Source: Chlorobiota bacterium (GTDB lineage Bacteria > Bacteroidota > Ignavibacteria > OLB7). From it: 64,000 nucleotides of DNA. The position numbers and the translations under genes were made by a program. Shown one piece after another: positions 18,840-28,511 of this stretch; positions within the stretch are counted from its first letter, which is position 1; the number at the start of each line of letters is the position of its first letter. The stretch lies in assembly GCA_016700335.1 (NCBI GenBank), contig CP065014.1, forward strand, positions 62,001 through 126,000, given 5' to 3'. The notes beneath the pieces are model-generated. The model searched no databases. It saw only the letters and a list, made by a program, of their open reading frames with translations, and was not told where the DNA came from.

Positions 18840-21800
18840 ATGCAAGATCAAAGAATAATCTGGACACTTCTTCCAAAAGGCCGTGATTCAAAGAAAATTT
18901 ATCTATCATTGTTTATTTCACCTCGGTTAATGAGTGATGAAAAAAAAGATTCATTAGGGTATCCAACTTTAAATAATTTTAATGATTGGGTGAATTGGGC
19001 AGCAGTTGCTAAAAAACTAAAGTTAAAAGTTAAATTTTCAGATGGTACAATAATAGAAGCAACTGATTCTAGTAAAAATGATATAATAGAAGAGTTTTGG
19101 AATGATTTATTCCCTGTTAGTTCATTTGTTAGAGAATATAAATTTCCAGTTTACCTAACAACTCAACCAATTATATCTTATCCTGTCAATGATGTGTTTA
19201 AGGAGATAAAGGATATTTATTCAAAAGTTGGTGGAAAATCTTTAAATAAAAAACCAATTTTCTCTAGCCCAGATCCAAAAGAGAATAATATTGAATATCA
19301 GGAAAAATTAATACCTTTAAAAAAACTTACAACGGATATAGGTAATAAGTCATTGAATGAAGGATTTAGTAATGGGATGTTAAAGCAAATGAATACTAAA
19401 GGAATACAAAGCGCAAACGGTACTAAGCAGTTTCGATCATTTAATAGTTCAAAGATTACTGATTTTGGATTTGAAAACAATACTGAAAAGAATTTCTTTT
19501 TGTTAAGTAGGTACTATACAAGAGATAAAAGTATTAGAGATATTAAAAGAGGAGATAATATCATTAATAAAACTGTACCTAAAAGGATCACAACTCCTAA
19601 GATTGATTTTCATGAAGCATTATCATCAATGAGTGATTTCCCAAAATTGATGAGAATGTTAGGTGTTGTTATTGATTTTGAAATTCCTGTTTCAAGTTTG
19701 CCATCATCTGCCACATGGATTCAATTCGAATCACCTTGGGGTATTCATACACCGGTGGCTTATAATAAAGATACTTTTTGTAAAACAGCAATCGCTTTAA
19801 ATGGTGGGAAGTTTCAAGCAGCTAACAACCCTGAATTAGGAGCTAAATCTGAAGTAGAAAATGGTATGGTTAAATTGAATGATGAATCATTATTTAAACT
19901 TGTTGGATTAGATGTAGATGGTGCTGGTTTGAAAATCATTCAATTAGCTAGAACTCTACTACCTTACTCCAATTTACCAGAATCAAAACCAATGTATGCC
20001 TCTACAGATGATTTGATGATTGAGCAGGCAAACATTAGTAATTTGATTCAAACACCACCAGCTAAATTTTATTTACAAGATTTAGGAGAAGAAAAAGAAC
20101 AACCATTACCTGCTCTAAGATCAAATGGTATCACCTTAACCAAACAAGAAAGAGCTAAGTATGTTGAAGCAATGATAGATAGAATGGCATTTGCAAATAA
20201 AACAGCAATCGAAAATAATCAAGCACCGCTTTTTTATGCAGAAGATTTATTAAGAGGTTACCGAGTTGATGTTAAAGATATAAATGAAGGTGCTTGGAGG
20301 TCCTTATGCGAAAGGGTTGGAAAATATAAACTTGGGAATAAGAATTTTGAAATCATTGATGAAGGTTATTTGAAGTCTGCTTCAATGTCAAGGGAAAATC
20401 CAGATAATGACTCGTCAAAATCAAATAGATCAGAATTAGATGCTTATTTGCACGAAGCAGTTTTTACTTGGTTTGGATGGAGCTTAGTTGCAGATAAACC
20501 AGGAAAAACAATAGTTCAAAACACTTATGATAGTTCAGGAAAAGCACTAGAAACTCCAAGAGAAGAAGTTAAACATAGAGATGAATCAAAACCTGAAACA
20601 GAATTTGGTTTGATAACAAATTTTAAAACTAAACCAAGTTCTTTACCTAAATTAAGGTTTGGGAATTCATATAAATTCAGATTAAGAACAGTTGATTTAG
20701 CGGGAAATTCATTACCATTAGAAACCCAAAGTGATACAAATGCGTCTGCTCCCTTAACTTATCGAAGATTCGAACCAATTCCATCACCAGTTTTAATGCC
20801 TCGCAAAACTTTTAGCGAAGGAGAAAGCTTGGAAGCTATGGTAATAAGAAGTAATTATGAAAAAAATTCTTTTGAATATAATGATCAAAATTATGTTAAA
20901 GATATAACCATTAAAAAATACTATAATGGTTACTTCCATGAAAATGATAGGCATGTTGTTCCCCCTAAAAGTGCTCAAAATATGGCCGAACATCATAAAG
21001 TATTTGACTCAGCTTTAGGAATTAATAAAAATTATGAACAGTGGTATAAAATTGCTTTAAAAGAAGAAGGACAACTTTCTGATACTAAAATTGTAGATAT
21101 TAATTCAGGTGAAAAGACGATTGATGTTAGTGGTGATATTGAAATTATTACTACTCCAAACACACCACTTCCGCATGCAAAACTTCCTCTTGCCCCAGGT
21201 GAACCATTAGGTCAAGGGCAATACATTGTTAATAAATCTGAAAAATTAGTATTACCTTATTTACCAGAACATATAGCTAAAGGAGCTTCTTTTAGAAGAT
21301 TACCTTTTGCAGGAGGTGGAGGGGGTTATATTGAATTCGTTACTGTTCCAGAATCAGGGGGAGAGTTAATCACCAAAGTGCCATTTGATGTTTCTTTCCC
21401 AGATGCATCACCTTTTAAGATAAGAATTATTGAAGGAAATGGGGTTCCGTCATGGGATGTTTCTACAAGAACTCTTATTGTAAAACTTCCAAAAGCTATG
21501 GTTGCTAATGTAGATTTTAGCTGTTTTATAAATTCGTCAGATGCAGACTATATGGGTATTATTGATTGGTTGCCAAATGATAAGAAATCAATGGCTAAAA
21601 CACTAGCTACTATTGGTGGGACTTGGATGATTACTCCTTGGAGAACTTTAACAATGGTTCATGCTGTACAACAGCCTCTAATTGCCCCTAAATTTACAAA
21701 CTTAAAAACAAGGAAAGAATTAATTGGCCAAACTTATGCACTACTTGATGGTAAATATGATGTAAATGTAGAAAGTACAGGGCAAATAGATATTCTAGCT

Positions 21801-23582
21801 AAATGGAAAGATCCAAATGATGATCCAGCTAATAAAAAGTATACTGGTGGTGAAAGTGAAGAAGATTTTATTAACAATAAAGGTCATATTGGAGATTTAC
21901 TATTAATGAATAAAAAGTATAATCCAAATTCTGTTTCAATTAGTGACGAATTAGATTTAATAAAAAATATTCCTTCTAAAAATGAAGATTCTGTAAAAAA
22001 TACAAATGAAGATAAAATCATTAGAGGTGATGGGCGTGATGAAGGAGGAAAAGAGAAATCAAAGAGAACCAACTCAGATGATAACTTTGAAGCTAATAAA
22101 AGAACTTCAGATAACGTTAAGTTCAATTTTTTAAAGGCTATACCTTTAGATACTAGCTTGGTCAAATTGGATTTGTCAGAAAATAATTTTGCTAAAGAGA
22201 CCTATTTTAAATGGCAAAAGAAATATCTCCTACCATTGAATTTTGACAATATGTTGTTTAAACATGAATTTGGGGATACTAAGTATCATAAAGTAAGTTA
22301 TATGATTAAAGGTACAACTAGGTTTAGAGAATATTTTCCACAAGAAATATGGGGTAATGAAATTAATGATCCTAAAAATGATGATGTTTTAAATGGTGAA
22401 GACCTTAAAAAGAGGATTCATAGGATTGGTGAAAAAATTGAAGTTAAGGTTTTAAATAGTGCTAGACCAGACTCTCCAAAAATTTTATATGTTGTTCCAA
22501 CATTTGGATGGGATAAACCAAGTGAAGGAGCTCCTACAAATTCTGGTAATGGTGTGCCTATCGATATAGTTAGTAGGCGTTGTGGAGGTGGATTACGCGT
22601 TTACTTAGAAAGACCTTGGTTCAGCAGTGGAGATGAAGAATTATTAGGGGTTATACTAGCTGAAGGTTTTACAGCTTCATCTGGTTTAAAAGCTATTAAA
22701 AATACTGGTGGAAAAAATATCCCAGATAAACTTAAACCTTATGTTACTCAATGGGGAAATGATCCTATTTGGAGTTCAGAATTATTAAAAGGAGTTACAC
22801 CAGATTCAACAGATTTCCCATTATCTGTTAAAACACTTTCAGGATTAACTATCCCAGATTTAGAAGGTGTAACAGTAACAGCAGTTGGTCATAAACCAGA
22901 GTATGACAAGGTTAGAGGGCTTTGGTATTGTGATATTGATGTTGACATGGGAAATACTTATTATCCATTTATAAGAATGGCATTGGCAAGATTTCAACCA
23001 AACTCAATTGATGATACACATTTATCTCCAGTTATTTTGTCAGATTTTGCACAGTTAACTCCAAGTAGGGTTGCAGCAATTACATTTACAGATAAAGATA
23101 GATTCAGAATTATGGTTTCTGGAACTTATGGAACAAATTCATTTACTGTGAAAGCAAATATTGGTGATATATATAATTACCAAACCAAAAATAAAGAAGG
23201 TAAAGAAGTAGGGATAGGCTTGCAGTATAGTAGAGTTATTATGGCTACAATTGAGAAAAAAACTGGTGTAAATACTTGGATTCCTGTTAGTGAGGAATTT
23301 ACTAATTTAATTGTTCCTCCTTTCAAAGAAGTTGATGATACAATGATATGGCTCGCTAAAATAGATATGACTGATAATAAAGTTAGAACTGCAAATGGAC
23401 AAGATATTATAAGCAAAAAAATTGATTTTGATAGAAATGCTCCTTTACGTGTTTCAATAAGAGAATTTGAATTTTATGAATCTGATATCGCTGATACAAT
23501 TTCAAAAACTGTTCATGGTTTTAATAATCCTATAAAATTACGTAGTAGGATTGTGTACGCAGACATAATACAGATTAAGTAA
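18840..23582 (+). CDS. Very large protein of unknown function without signal peptide
   Basis: I do not recognise this 1580-residue protein as a named family. The N-terminus (MQDQRIIWTLLPKG, then LSLFISPRL) is soluble, with no signal peptide, membrane helix or lipobox, and there is no T9SS tail. Strikingly conserved-looking blocks rich in Trp, Pro and Gly are spread along the chain: RFGNSYKFRLRTVDLAGN, ERPWFSSGDEELLGVIL (about residues 1258-1275), VTQWGNDPIW (about 1302), LWYCDIDVDMG (about 1360) and a final block VSIREFEFYESD. Two charged low-complexity stretches, at about residues 125-260 and 1045-1095, look like linkers. No P-loop, peptidase or nuclease motif is visible. It stands upstream of a secreted DUF11/Cys-repeat protein with a 248 bp gap. 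A structural or enzymatic role are both possible. Confidence 0.85.
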   Translation: MQDQRIIWTLLPKGRDSKKIYLSLFISPRLMSDEKKDSLGYPTLNNFNDWVNWAAVAKKLKLKVKFSDGTIIEATDSSKNDIIEEFWNDLFPVSSFVREYKFPVYLTTQPIISYPVNDVFKEIKDIYSKVGGKSLNKKPIFSSPDPKENNIEYQEKLIPLKKLTTDIGNKSLNEGFSNGMLKQMNTKGIQSANGTKQFRSFNSSKITDFGFENNTEKNFFLLSRYYTRDKSIRDIKRGDNIINKTVPKRITTPKIDFHEALSSMSDFPKLMRMLGVVIDFEIPVSSLPSSATWIQFESPWGIHTPVAYNKDTFCKTAIALNGGKFQAANNPELGAKSEVENGMVKLNDESLFKLVGLDVDGAGLKIIQLARTLLPYSNLPESKPMYASTDDLMIEQANISNLIQTPPAKFYLQDLGEEKEQPLPALRSNGITLTKQERAKYVEAMIDRMAFANKTAIENNQAPLFYAEDLLRGYRVDVKDINEGAWRSLCERVGKYKLGNKNFEIIDEGYLKSASMSRENPDNDSSKSNRSELDAYLHEAVFTWFGWSLVADKPGKTIVQNTYDSSGKALETPREEVKHRDESKPETEFGLITNFKTKPSSLPKLRFGNSYKFRLRTVDLAGNSLPLETQSDTNASAPLTYRRFEPIPSPVLMPRKTFSEGESLEAMVIRSNYEKNSFEYNDQNYVKDITIKKYYNGYFHENDRHVVPPKSAQNMAEHHKVFDSALGINKNYEQWYKIALKEEGQLSDTKIVDINSGEKTIDVSGDIEIITTPNTPLPHAKLPLAPGEPLGQGQYIVNKSEKLVLPYLPEHIAKGASFRRLPFAGGGGGYIEFVTVPESGGELITKVPFDVSFPDASPFKIRIIEGNGVPSWDVSTRTLIVKLPKAMVANVDFSCFINSSDADYMGIIDWLPNDKKSMAKTLATIGGTWMITPWRTLTMVHAVQQPLIAPKFTNLKTRKELIGQTYALLDGKYDVNVESTGQIDILAKWKDPNDDPANKKYTGGESEEDFINNKGHIGDLLLMNKKYNPNSVSISDELDLIKNIPSKNEDSVKNTNEDKIIRGDGRDEGGKEKSKRTNSDDNFEANKRTSDNVKFNFLKAIPLDTSLVKLDLSENNFAKETYFKWQKKYLLPLNFDNMLFKHEFGDTKYHKVSYMIKGTTRFREYFPQEIWGNEINDPKNDDVLNGEDLKKRIHRIGEKIEVKVLNSARPDSPKILYVVPTFGWDKPSEGAPTNSGNGVPIDIVSRRCGGGLRVYLERPWFSSGDEELLGVILAEGFTASSGLKAIKNTGGKNIPDKLKPYVTQWGNDPIWSSELLKGVTPDSTDFPLSVKTLSGLTIPDLEGVTVTAVGHKPEYDKVRGLWYCDIDVDMGNTYYPFIRMALARFQPNSIDDTHLSPVILSDFAQLTPSRVAAITFTDKDRFRIMVSGTYGTNSFTVKANIGDIYNYQTKNKEGKEVGIGLQYSRVIMATIEKKTGVNTWIPVSEEFTNLIVPPFKEVDDTMIWLAKIDMTDNKVRTANGQDIISKKIDFDRNAPLRVSIREFEFYESDIADTISKTVHGFNNPIKLRSRIVYADIIQIK

Positions 23583-23830
23583 GTAAACTTTTAAAATTTA
23601 TTGTTTAAAATTAATTCCTTATTGGACTATTACATTATTTAGATTATTCGAAGTGCAAATTTTTAAATTTTCTCGGTTATGTTAAAGAATTAATTTCAAT
23701 CATATGCCACCATAGTTGAATTTATGAAAGGTGATATTTTAATATTTTGTTCTAGTAAATTAAACAATTCGTATTTAATTTAAAATTCAAACAATATATA
23801 AAATAATTCTTAATAAATATTTAAATAAAA

Positions 23831-26800
23831 ATGAATCAATCTCAAATTTTAAAATTAACATTAGTCTTTTTAATTCTAGTGTTTACTTCATTGCAACATT
23901 CAAATGCACAACTTTCTTTTGCTATAAATAAGAGTAGTAATGTAACAACTGTACCATCAGGACAGACCTTCACATATACTATTGCGTATAGTATATCTGG
24001 AACTGGAATTGCAAACAATGTAACAATTACTGATAATGTACCTCCAGAGCTGGATGTATTGAATACTCTTCCAAGTACAGTTGTTCCATCCTGGACAATC
24101 TCTGGTACACCAGTTACATTCAACTTAGGGAATTTAGGACCAACTTCTGGAACTGTTCAAATAAATGTAAGATTTAAACCTGGAATTACGTGTAATAATA
24201 AACTGGCTTGTAATAATGCAACAATACAAGCAACAGGAAATTCTGGTGCAAAGTCAAATGATGTGTGTGTCACTGCTACAGCTGCAGTAAAATTTACAAT
24301 TGAAAAATTATATTATTCTGGAAATGTTATAAACGGTTCAACAACATATTGGATATTTATTAAAAATCCAAATGGAGGTGATATTGGGGGATTGAATTTA
24401 ACTAACTTGGTTTTGAAAGATAGTATGCCAAATGGAGCAGTAGTTACTGGAGCAACAGGTAATTTCTCAACTTATTCTCAAATTGGGAATGCGGTGACTC
24501 TTACTGGACCAACAACTCTAACTGTTCAACCCGGTCAAGCTTATTATGGTACTTTAGTAACTGTAACTTATCCTTCAAGTCAATTTTCAATTGGCCAAAC
24601 TGTATGCGACACAGCAACTTTATGTTACAAAACACCTTGCAATAATAACGTTCAGACTATGAGTGATACTGCTTGTGTAAGTTTGGTTGCACCTAATCCT
24701 CAAGGTTCATTAAGCAAATGGTTAACTGTAAACCCTTATTTTTGGGGAGGAAACCAATATTTGCCATCGTTTACACCAGGTTGTTGTGGAGATTATCTAG
24801 TCTATTTTTTCAATCAAGGGAATGTTCCTTTAATAAATCTTAAAATTACTGATAGTCTTCCAAAAGAAGAGAAAATCAAACAAGTATGGACATGGTGTCC
24901 AGCTGCAACATTAGTTAATCTTGAGTATGTTAAATATGATAAAATAGCTGGAACTTGGTCTCCTTTTTTGACAGCACCAGGATATCCATTTACATCAGTT
25001 TCAACACAAACAATTGTATCAAATCCATATGGAAGTGGCACACATGATTTTGGATTAAATTCAAATGAATATGTTACTCAATTAAGGTGGACATATTCTA
25101 CGGTAGCATCAGCAGATTATATTTACAATCATGTCCAATTTGAAATTTTACCTGCTAATTTTTTAACAAATGCTCCAGTTATTGTTGGTCAAAACATTAC
25201 AAACAATGTTAATGCAATAGCATCAAATTTACCATTAATTTCTGCCGTTCATACTAAAGCAATTGAACCTTCTGGTCCTAAAATATCAGCTTTAAAGCTG
25301 CAAGTTCCAAATTGTCCAAGTGTTAATGGAAACAGTAATTATGGACCATACCTTCCAGGCCAGACAGCAAGATGGAGAATTGCTGTTTCGAATATTGGTA
25401 ATCAAAATGCTAATTTGTGTTTAATTACCGACAATCTTCCAACATATTTAACATATGCTGGTAACCCAACATATTATTATGGAGCTTTGTTTTCACCCCC
25501 AACACAATATTATCCTGGATGTAGTGGTTTTTCACTAACTCCACCAGCACAAATTGGTACAATGACTTCAACTCCAAGCATTGGGAATCAAAATTTAGTT
25601 TGGAACTTTTCAGTGTTGCCATTTAGATGCGATGGTTTGTTAGATTATTTTATAATAGAATTTGATGTGAAAATTGCCGATACACCAATTATGGCACCAG
25701 CTGGAAATTATCCTAATACTTTCAATTTTAATGCTGCCAATTATCCATTAGGAATGATTTCAAATGTTGCTACTTTAACTGTTAATGCCATTTATCAGAT
25801 GACATGTTCTAAATTAGTTAAGAAGGCTACAGACCCAGTTACATCTTATGCTTCAACTGCTAATGTGCCAGTTGGAACAAATGCTGATTATATGCTAACT
25901 ATTAATAATACAGGTAATATTGCATTAACGAACATCAGAATATTAGATATTCTACCACATATTGGTGATATAAAAGTTTTACCAAATTATGCCATACGTG
26001 GAAGTTTATTTGATATGCCTACAACTGGTTTGAGTGTTTCACCAACACCTTTTGCAATTTTGTACAATCAGAATATAAATTCTAAAAATCCCACTAGAAC
26101 AAATTTATTTAATTGCGTTAGCTCTGATCCTGTTGGAGCAATTGCAGGAACTTGGTTAGGAACTCCATTATCAACATATTCATTCCAGTTAAATTACGGA
26201 ACACTCTTAACAATTCCAGCAGCTGGGAGTGTAAGCATATTCTTTTCAGTTCCAGTTTCTCCAAATACACAAGTTGGCTTAACTGCTTGCAACAGTTACG
26301 CAGTTGAAGCTAAAGGTATAAATTCCTCAACTCCACTTTGTCCTGTAGAGCCAGCACCCGCTTGTGTTAAAGCTGATTCTGCTAAAGGTTGTGAGTGTGG
26401 TAAATGGAGATCTTTGACCTTAGGTAACAATGGAACAAGTGCCCAACAATTGTCATGTGGAAAAAGTTTTGATGTAAAATGTAATACTCAATATACATTA
26501 AATGGTACCTATGTATGTTCGTCTCAAAGCTGTACAGCTAATTATGTAGTTTCAATAACTAGCCCTTCATTGGTAACAACAACTCAGTCTTTTACTAATG
26601 TAATTTCTGGAAACTTAACTTTCAATCAAAATGGAAATTGGTTAGTTACTATTCTTGTTTATTGTGGAAACACAATTTGTGATACATGTAAATTAACTTT
26701 TAATGTTCAAGGTTGCGTATGTGATTGCGGAAGATGGGAATTCACATCATTAAATAGTAGTGTCCAAGGTCAAACTATAAGCCAACCTATCGATTGTGGA

Positions 26801-28321
26801 AAAGGATATAATGCAATTTGTAATAAACCTTATAGCCTTGTTGGAAATTATATTTGTAGTGGAGTTTGTAATGCTACTTATGATGTTTTGTTATTAAATC
26901 CAAGTGGAAACCCAGTTTTAAATACTACAGGAAATACAACTCTAAATACGCCAATAATTTTTACAACATCTGGAAATTATACATTATTTATTACAGTTCA
27001 TTGTGGAAACAATGTTTGTGCAAAATGTGAAATACAGTTTAAAGTTGAATGCCCTCCATTAGATTGTTGTGGAAAATGGGAAAGTAACCTAACCTTAACA
27101 TCGGGTAACATTAAATTCCCTGTGAAATGTGGTGATATAATTAACTTGAAATGCAAAGTAAATTATACACTTCTTGGAAATTATATTTGTAAAGATACTT
27201 GTAGACCAAAATATGTTGTTACAGTTTATAATCCTGATGGAACAACAACTGTTAATACATATACAACTTTGTCAGTACCAGTTAATTTTACTCAAAATGG
27301 AACTTATGCAATGCTCATAACTGTGTATTGTGGTAATACAATTTGTGATGAATGTAAAATAATATTCAGGGTTATTGATTGTGAATGTATATGTGGAAAA
27401 TGGAAAGATTTACAATATACTTTTAGTGGACCATTAATAAAAACATATCCACAACCTCTTAAATGTGGTTCGACAATAGATGCGAATTGTAAATATTCTT
27501 ATAATATTATTGGTACATATATTTGTAATACAAATTGTCCTGCAACTTATGTTATTACAATGACTGATCCAAACGGAATAACAAGCACTCAGTCTCAATC
27601 AGGGTCAATAAATTATGCACCATTGTTTACTATCTCTGGTAATTATACTGTCTTAATAGTTGTTTATTGTGGTGGAAAAATTTGTGATGAATGTAAAATT
27701 ATTTTTAAAGTTGATTGTGGGGAAGTTAAAAAGTGCTGTCCAGGACAATGGACTCAGCTAACTTTGATTAATCCAGCAGTATCAAATATCCCTTTAAAAT
27801 GTAATGGACAATTTAAGATTGTTTGTGATTTACAATATACATTTAATGCATCATATTCTTGCCCTGCTAATTGCACTCCAACTTATGTATTATCTATTAC
27901 AAGGCCAGATGGAACTACTGGAACTAATACTTACACAAGTACTTCAATATCTCAGGTAATTAATTTTAATTTGAATGGTCTTTACACTGTAAATATTTCA
28001 GTGCAATGTGGTACTGAAAAATGTGAAGAATGCAAGTTATTTATTCTTTGTGATAAACAAGGAGGAGTAACAAAAGATTATGATGGTAAATTTATAAAAA
28101 TATTTCCAAATCCATCAAATTCAAATACTTATTTACAGTTACCAGATAACTTTAATAATTACTTGATACAACTAGTAGACATTACAGGAAAAGAAGTTTA
28201 TACTAAAAAATTTACTGGAGATAACATAATGTTAACAAATTTACTACCAGCTGGTTCTTATGTAGTTATTGTAACAGGAAATGGAAAAAGGTATATCGAT
28301 TCTTGGATTAAGGACAAATAG
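23831..28321 (+). CDS. Secreted DUF11-repeat and Cys-rich-repeat protein with T9SS sorting domain
   Basis: This 1496-residue surface protein has a Sec signal peptide (ending ...SNAQ about residue 26). Residues of roughly 30-850 contain several DUF11-like beta domains, each with a pattern like YTIAYSISG...NVTITDNVP, LVYFFNQGN...ITDSLP, WRIAVSNIGN...ITDNLP and YMLTINNTGN...ILDILP. Residues about 853-1415 are five cysteine-rich repeats of 105-117 residues, each starting with a CGKW-like motif and ending with VYCGN-ICD-CK. The end (KIFPNPSNSN to YIDSWIKDK) is a typical type A T9SS sorting domain, so it should be exported by the type IX system and anchored or released. DUF11 proteins are commonly adhesive or structural. 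A strong terminator follows. Confidence 0.87.
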   Translation: MNQSQILKLTLVFLILVFTSLQHSNAQLSFAINKSSNVTTVPSGQTFTYTIAYSISGTGIANNVTITDNVPPELDVLNTLPSTVVPSWTISGTPVTFNLGNLGPTSGTVQINVRFKPGITCNNKLACNNATIQATGNSGAKSNDVCVTATAAVKFTIEKLYYSGNVINGSTTYWIFIKNPNGGDIGGLNLTNLVLKDSMPNGAVVTGATGNFSTYSQIGNAVTLTGPTTLTVQPGQAYYGTLVTVTYPSSQFSIGQTVCDTATLCYKTPCNNNVQTMSDTACVSLVAPNPQGSLSKWLTVNPYFWGGNQYLPSFTPGCCGDYLVYFFNQGNVPLINLKITDSLPKEEKIKQVWTWCPAATLVNLEYVKYDKIAGTWSPFLTAPGYPFTSVSTQTIVSNPYGSGTHDFGLNSNEYVTQLRWTYSTVASADYIYNHVQFEILPANFLTNAPVIVGQNITNNVNAIASNLPLISAVHTKAIEPSGPKISALKLQVPNCPSVNGNSNYGPYLPGQTARWRIAVSNIGNQNANLCLITDNLPTYLTYAGNPTYYYGALFSPPTQYYPGCSGFSLTPPAQIGTMTSTPSIGNQNLVWNFSVLPFRCDGLLDYFIIEFDVKIADTPIMAPAGNYPNTFNFNAANYPLGMISNVATLTVNAIYQMTCSKLVKKATDPVTSYASTANVPVGTNADYMLTINNTGNIALTNIRILDILPHIGDIKVLPNYAIRGSLFDMPTTGLSVSPTPFAILYNQNINSKNPTRTNLFNCVSSDPVGAIAGTWLGTPLSTYSFQLNYGTLLTIPAAGSVSIFFSVPVSPNTQVGLTACNSYAVEAKGINSSTPLCPVEPAPACVKADSAKGCECGKWRSLTLGNNGTSAQQLSCGKSFDVKCNTQYTLNGTYVCSSQSCTANYVVSITSPSLVTTTQSFTNVISGNLTFNQNGNWLVTILVYCGNTICDTCKLTFNVQGCVCDCGRWEFTSLNSSVQGQTISQPIDCGKGYNAICNKPYSLVGNYICSGVCNATYDVLLLNPSGNPVLNTTGNTTLNTPIIFTTSGNYTLFITVHCGNNVCAKCEIQFKVECPPLDCCGKWESNLTLTSGNIKFPVKCGDIINLKCKVNYTLLGNYICKDTCRPKYVVTVYNPDGTTTVNTYTTLSVPVNFTQNGTYAMLITVYCGNTICDECKIIFRVIDCECICGKWKDLQYTFSGPLIKTYPQPLKCGSTIDANCKYSYNIIGTYICNTNCPATYVITMTDPNGITSTQSQSGSINYAPLFTISGNYTVLIVVYCGGKICDECKIIFKVDCGEVKKCCPGQWTQLTLINPAVSNIPLKCNGQFKIVCDLQYTFNASYSCPANCTPTYVLSITRPDGTTGTNTYTSTSISQVINFNLNGLYTVNISVQCGTEKCEECKLFILCDKQGGVTKDYDGKFIKIFPNPSNSNTYLQLPDNFNNYLIQLVDITGKEVYTKKFTGDNIMLTNLLPAGSYVVIVTGNGKRYIDSWIKDK
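26390..28060 (+). repeat. Five tandem cysteine-rich protein repeats
   Basis: Repeat units begin at about 26390, 26713, 27064, 27380 and 27733. Each codes for a CGKW or CGRW/CPGQW start, a CG or CN motif about 20 residues later, a CN/CK-x-Y-x-G-x-Y-x-C block, a P-x-G turn region, and YCG-x-x-x-CDECK near the end. About eight Cys per unit suggest disulfides. DNA similarity between units is moderate, so these are old duplications. Confidence 0.8.
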
Positions 28322-28343
28322 TTTAAGATTAGTCTTCATTATC

Positions 28344-28380
28344 AAAAAACCTGAATAACTAAAATTTATTCAGGTTTTTT
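28344..28380 (+). terminator. Strong rho-independent terminator after the DUF11 protein gene
   Basis: Perfect 14-base arms AAAAAACCTGAATA (28344-28357) and its complement (28367-28380), with a 9-base loop, end in six T residues. It lies 23 bp past the stop codon. The A/T-run arms make it potentially active in both directions, but only the plus-strand gene needs it. Confidence 0.92.
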
Positions 28381-28421
28381 GTTGGGATAATACTGATTAA
28401 ATATTTTCCATGTTGAAACAG

Positions 28422-28429
28422 TATATTTG
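28422..28429 (+). promoter_or_regulatory. Candidate -7 box (TATATTTG) of maeB
   Basis: TATATTTG matches TAnnTTTG exactly and lies 82 bp before the maeB start, downstream of the preceding terminator. No good -33 TTG is found at the expected distance, so this is tentative. Confidence 0.4.
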
Positions 28430-28511
28430 CAACAATAGTTTTTAATTTCTTTAATATAAAAGTAATTATGACCAAGTTTTAAAACAATAGGATACTTAAT
28501 ATTTTACAAGT

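Noticed and set aside
23842..25041. Minus-strand open frames inside the DUF11 protein gene
   Set aside because: They lie entirely antisense to a gene with a clear signal peptide and repeat structure, and show no domain of their own.
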